A stretch of 64,000 bases of DNA from Spirochaetes bacterium GWB1_60_80. GTDB lineage: Bacteria; Spirochaetota; Spirochaetia; Treponematales; UBA12059. The notes below the pieces were generated by a model. The model saw only the letters and a list, made by a program, of their open reading frames with translations, had not been told where the DNA came from and made no database searches. Shown one piece after another: positions 60,458-64,000 of this stretch. The translations under genes were made by a program, and so were the position numbers. Position 1 is the stretch's first letter. The number at the start of each line of letters is the position of its first letter. The stretch lies in NCBI GenBank assembly GCA_001829185.1, contig MIAR01000053.1:62001-126000 (forward strand). Reading direction: 5' to 3'.

Positions 60458-62191
60458 TCAGCTTCGCTCCTCGGGACCGGCCAGCGGCACCAGCAGACTG
60501 ATGGTGGTGCTTTCATCGGGGCGGCTCTCGACCAGAATGTCGGCCGACTCGCCATAATACAGCTTCAGGCGTTGGTAGACATTGCGCAGGCCGACGCTGG
60601 ACTTCTCGGCCGTGCCGCGCATCGCTTTGCACAATAAAGCTATTTTTTCATCACTAATACCGTAACCGGTATTAGTGACGGACAACACCAGAAATCCGTC
60701 TCGTTGCCTGGCGGCGATGGCGATATGGCCACCCTCCCCGCCAACTCCGTGGTAAATGGCATTCTCGACCAGGGGCTGCAGCACCAGTTTCATGACCTTG
60801 CCGGCCAGCAACTCGTCCGGCACGTCGAAACCATAGGTGAATTTATTGACGTAGCGGATGGACTGGATGGTCAGGTAATGCCGGACGTGCTCCATTTCCT
60901 CCGCCAAGCTGATGAAATTCTGGCCCTTGGAAATACTGATCCGGAAAAACCGGGCCAACGCCACCACGGTAGCGATAACATCCTTGTTCCGTTGCTGCTC
61001 GGCCAACCAGACTATCGAATCCAGGGTATTATAGAGAAAATGCGGATTGATCTGGTTTTGCAGGGCGCGCAGCTCGGTCTTGCGTTTCTCCTGCTGCTCG
61101 TCGACTAGGCGAGCCATCAGGTCCTGCAGCTTGCCTATCATGCTGTTGAAGGAATGGGCCAAGGAGACGATCTCGCGCTGGCCACGCACCTCGATGGGCG
61201 CGATGAACTTGCCGGTCTCGATTTCGAGCATCGACGACTTAAGCTGGCTGATCGGCTTGGACAGACGCATCGAGATCAGGCCCGAGAACAGCGCCGCCAG
61301 CAGAGTGATGACGGCCAGTATAAAGAGCAAGAGAACGATCAAGCGGCGAGCCAGGCCGGCGCTCTCGTCGGCGTTGCTGATAGTGACGATCCGCCAGCGG
61401 GTTTGGCCGAGGGTATTGACGTTGACGAACATCTCGGTACCGGCCAAGTCGTGACGCTGCCCGCCCATGAACAAGTCAGCCACCACCGCCAGGGCCGGAG
61501 CGGTCCGGCGATCAGGCGAGGCCTCGGAGGAGTAGAGCAGCGAGCCAGCCTCGTCGACGATAAGCAGGAAGCCGTCGCGGCCCAGGTTGGTCTTCCTGGC
61601 CAAGTCGGTCAGGCCGGCGTTGTTCAGCTCAATGAGCAGCACGCCGCGCTCCAATCGCCCGCCGTTCAGGAACTCGAACGATTTTGAAACCGGGATGACC
61701 AAATCTTCGCGGCTGTCGACCAGGCTACTGGCCTGCCAATCATTGAAGTGGAAGACCCCGTCAGTGGCGACGGTAGTCCGGAACCAGGCCTGGCTGGCCA
61801 CCGAGTCCCGCCGCGCCACATCCAAGCCGGAGCCGAGCACCTTGTTGCCAGTGGAATCGAACAGGAAAATGGCCAGGACGTCGCGCTTCAGATTGACGTT
61901 CTGCCGCAACAGTTCGCTGAGCGCGGCCGCCTCGGTTGTCAGATCGCGGTTGTAGGACGCGAATTCAATGTAGTTGGCCGTCTCGATGACGCTGTTGATA
62001 TAGCTCTCGAAATTCATGACGATCTGCTTGTTGATTTCGCGGGCGTTGCGTTCCACCAATCCATTGAGGGTGGCGGAAAAAAATAGCAGGAAAACCAGTC
62101 CCGTTAGCAGCAACGCCACGAACACGATGCCCAGCGTGGTTATGAAAATATTAAAGCCGATCGATATCGACCACTCAGGCGGTTTCTTCAC
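60458..62191 (-). CDS. YesM-type sensor histidine kinase
   Basis: 577 aa from GTG 62191. Two membrane helices (near the N-terminus and around LIVLLLFILAVITLLAALFS) flank a ~260-residue extracytoplasmic dCache-like sensor. A HAMP segment and the His_kinase domain follow (ALQNQINPHFLYNTLDSI, acceptor His about 384), with the ATPase N box LVENAIYHGVGG. The start is inferred: the upstream in-frame ATG (62251) overlaps the regulator gene by 77 nt, whereas GTG 62191 overlaps by 17. Confidence 0.9.
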   Translation of the reverse strand: MKKPPEWSISIGFNIFITTLGIVFVALLLTGLVFLLFFSATLNGLVERNAREINKQIVMNFESYINSVIETANYIEFASYNRDLTTEAAALSELLRQNVNLKRDVLAIFLFDSTGNKVLGSGLDVARRDSVASQAWFRTTVATDGVFHFNDWQASSLVDSREDLVIPVSKSFEFLNGGRLERGVLLIELNNAGLTDLARKTNLGRDGFLLIVDEAGSLLYSSEASPDRRTAPALAVVADLFMGGQRHDLAGTEMFVNVNTLGQTRWRIVTISNADESAGLARRLIVLLLFILAVITLLAALFSGLISMRLSKPISQLKSSMLEIETGKFIAPIEVRGQREIVSLAHSFNSMIGKLQDLMARLVDEQQEKRKTELRALQNQINPHFLYNTLDSIVWLAEQQRNKDVIATVVALARFFRISISKGQNFISLAEEMEHVRHYLTIQSIRYVNKFTYGFDVPDELLAGKVMKLVLQPLVENAIYHGVGGEGGHIAIAARQRDGFLVLSVTNTGYGISDEKIALLCKAMRGTAEKSSVGLRNVYQRLKLYYGESADILVESRPDESTTISLLVPLAGPEERS

Positions 62192-63818
62192 GGTATTTCT
62201 TCGGCGATACGCCGTAATGCTTCTTGAAGCTGTGGCTGAAGTAGTAGACATCGCGGTAGCCGCAGGCCGCGGCCAGCTCCACGATCCGGTCGCCGGTGGT
62301 GGCCAGCAGCTCTCTGGCCTTTTCCATGCGCACCGTTGTCAGGAATTTCACGAAGCTGGTATCGGCGAATTTCTTGAACAGTTGCCCCAGATAGGAGGGA
62401 CTGATGGCCAGGCTCTCGCACAAGCCTTCCATCGTAAGTTCTGGATCGGCGAAATTGCGGCGGATGCCGGCCATAGCCAAGTCGAGCAGCCTTTGGGCAT
62501 TGCTGGCCCGGGAGCTGACACCGCACTCGCGGATGCGCGTGGCCAGATTGTGAACCCAGCCGAAAAGCTGGTCGAGGCCGCGCAGCTTCTGGACGATGGC
62601 CAGGATATCCTCGCCGAGTAGGTCGTTGAGTTCGACGCCGCAGGTGGCCGCATAGTTGACCAGAATGGCGGCGACATTGAGCATATAGGCGGACAGGCTG
62701 GCCTTGTCGCCGCCGCTGGCCGCCGCCGACCGCTTCATGTCATCGAGGAAGGCCGCTAGAGCCTGGTCGTCGGCGTAGCGCAGGCAATGCTCCAGGCCCT
62801 TGGCGTCGCCCTCGGCAAAACGCAGGGCGGGGGCAGCCGGGATGGCGGCTTCCTCAAAGTAAGCGATGCGGCTGACCGTCCCGAAACGGCTGCTGGACAA
62901 AGCGCGGTCGGCTTCCTCCCAGGCCATACCCAGTTGCCGGAAGTCGCGGTGCAGCGCCGAGACGCCGATGTCGATGCCGACTGACAGAAAAATCTCATTG
63001 GTCTTGACCATGCGATTGAGCAGCACGTCCAGCTGCTGGCTGAAAGCCGATCCCTGTTGTTTGATAATGAAGACCAGGCTATCGTTGAAGGGAAAATGAT
63101 AATGCTCGTGCTGCTCTTGCTTCAGGAGCTGGTCGAGGCGGGCGCGTACCGCCAGTTTGAGCTTCTGGTACTCGATGGCTCCCCAGTGCTCGGGTTGGCG
63201 CTCCACCTGCACCGCCGCCAGCCGATAGGCCGCGTCATCCAGCGAGACGCCGTGTTGGCGCAGCTGCTCGATATCGGCCTGGCCGGCCCCGGACGACGGG
63301 CCGCCGGCGCTACCCGCCGCCAGGCAGGAAACGAACCAGTTCTCGATAGCCAAGGGTAGGCTGGCCTCGTAGCGCAGGCGAATTTCCTCCCGGCTCAAGT
63401 TTTCGGCCATCTCGCAGTCCAGCTCCTGCTTGAGCTTGCCCAGGAAGCGCGAGATGTCTTCCTGGGTAAGCGGCTTGGTCAGGTAACTGCGGACATTGAG
63501 CTCGATGGCCTCGCGCGCGTAGTCGAACTCGTCGTAACCGGTAATGAAGCCGATGCGCACCGTCGGGTACTCGCGGCGGATGATCGCGGCCAGCTCGATG
63601 CCGTCGATGTAGGGCATCTTGATGTCGGTCAGGACGACGTGCGGGGCGTGCCGCTCGATGAGCTCCAGGGCGTCGTAGCCATTGCCGGCCGTGGCCACCA
63701 CTTCAAAGCCGCTGCCCTCCGAGATCTTCGACGAAATGCGGCCGCGCACCTCGTCCTCGTCGTCAACCAGGATAATCCGGTACAGTCCGGACACGCCGCC
63801 CGCCGCGCTGTGGTTCAT
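62175..63818 (-). CDS. YesN-type AraC-family response regulator
   Basis: 547 aa. The receiver domain holds Asp65 in [13 protein letters not shown] and the Lys of TKPLTQED. A long middle region of about 300 residues has no clear motif. Two helix-turn-helix motifs of AraC type end the protein ([15 protein letters not shown] and [20 protein letters not shown]). It is phosphorylated by the adjacent kinase and probably binds at the mgl promoter. The start overlaps the cobO-like stop (ATGA). Confidence 0.92.
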   Translation of the reverse strand: MNHSAAGGVSGLYRIILVDDEDEVRGRISSKISEGSGFEVVATAGNGYDALELIERHAPHVVLTDIKMPYIDGIELAAIIRREYPTVRIGFITGYDEFDYAREAIELNVRSYLTKPLTQEDISRFLGKLKQELDCEMAENLSREEIRLRYEASLPLAIENWFVSCLAAGSAGGPSSGAGQADIEQLRQHGVSLDDAAYRLAAVQVERQPEHWGAIEYQKLKLAVRARLDQLLKQEQHEHYHFPFNDSLVFIIKQQGSAFSQQLDVLLNRMVKTNEIFLSVGIDIGVSALHRDFRQLGMAWEEADRALSSSRFGTVSRIAYFEEAAIPAAPALRFAEGDAKGLEHCLRYADDQALAAFLDDMKRSAAASGGDKASLSAYMLNVAAILVNYAATCGVELNDLLGEDILAIVQKLRGLDQLFGWVHNLATRIRECGVSSRASNAQRLLDLAMAGIRRNFADPELTMEGLCESLAISPSYLGQLFKKFADTSFVKFLTTVRMEKARELLATTGDRIVELAAACGYRDVYYFSHSFKKHYGVSPKKYREETA

Positions 63819-64000
63819 TTCTCGATGCCCAGCCGCGCTTCGACGCCTTGCCGGTAGTAATGTTTTATTTCGCGCATCTCGGTGACGAGGTCGGCCTTAG
63901 CCAGCAGCTCGTCTGGCGCGTAGCGTCCGGTAATGACCACCTCGACGCCGGGCGCCCGGCCCTCGACCAACGCCCACAGCTCGACAAAAGTGAACAATCC
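63815..64000 (-). CDS. cobO: Cob(I)alamin adenosyltransferase, C-terminal end
   Basis: Only the last 61 residues are in the window. [20 protein letters not shown] and [15 protein letters not shown] followed by a GIEK ending are the C-terminal signature of the BtuR/CobO family, which attaches the adenosyl group to cobalamin. The stop overlaps the regulator start by 4 nt. Confidence 0.88.
   Translation of the reverse strand, partial: GLFTFVELWALVEGRAPGVEVVITGRYAPDELLAKADLVTEMREIKHYYRQGVEARLGIEK

Overview
The window is GC-rich (by eye about 60%) and densely coding, with short intergenic gaps and many ATGA or TGATG stop/start overlaps. The best lineage clue is in rpoB. At the site equivalent to E. 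coli Ser531 this RNA polymerase has Asn, the substitution associated with natural rifampicin insensitivity in Treponema and Borrelia. Together with a lipoprotein-type MglB, an HprK/HPr pair with no PTS permease nearby, and several lipoproteins with loose lipoboxes, this points to a spirochaete (Treponema-like Spirochaetota). That is an inference: no 16S rRNA gene is present. A lysine-fermentation dehydrogenase start at the left edge (kdd), a cobalamin adenosyltransferase end at the right edge, FeoAB ferrous-iron uptake and sugar/glucan genes fit a fermentative anaerobe.

Layout. 1-1.7 kb: start of kdd (minus), diverging from a lipoprotein gene. 1.7-9.2 kb: one minus-strand phosphate operon pstS-pstC-pstA-pstB-phoU-phoB-phoR. 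9.5-11.5 kb: an amidohydrolase, tRNA-Ala and a tiny basic protein. 11.5-15.6 kb: feoA-feoB-feoB-associated protein behind a Fur box, a gene-poor lower-GC patch, and a Fur-family regulator. 15.6-24.9 kb: exonuclease I, MATE exporter, purE, a DUF1232 protein, malQ, a NadM-Nudix fusion and an unusual GH31 enzyme. 25-39.5 kb: the translation/transcription block, read on the minus strand as tRNA-Thr, rpmG, tRNA-Trp, secE, nusG, rplK, rplA, rplJ, rplL, rpoB, rpoC, then rpsL, rpsG and tuf behind their own promoters (no fusA). 39.5-42.1 kb: murJ and a YhhQ-type queuosine-precursor transporter. 42.2-49.1 kb (plus): hprK, ptsH, ntrY-like, ntrX-like, lexA, holA and a MocA-like nucleotidyltransferase. 49.1-55.4 kb: an accessory cluster on the minus strand with a coiled-coil protein, a vWA protein, a 217-bp inverted-repeat element (MITE-like), a divergent PurA-like enzyme, a chemoreceptor, a class IV aminotransferase and a secreted hypothetical protein. 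55.6-64 kb: cobO end, YesN-type regulator, YesM-type sensor kinase and a second galactose-binding lipoprotein, followed by mglB-mglA-mglC behind a promoter that contains an inverted repeat.

How they work together. The right end reads as a complete sense-and-import module: a lipoprotein binding protein feeding a histidine kinase and AraC-type regulator that probably controls the adjacent Mgl transporter. The phosphate operon is a self-contained sensor/transporter. The hprK-ptsH-ntrYX-lexA-holA string joins carbon signalling, a two-component system and DNA-damage control in one transcript. Several isolated genes (purE, yhhQ, perhaps sbcB) have a -10 box placed 6-7 nt before the start codon and no Shine-Dalgarno, which suggests leaderless mRNAs.
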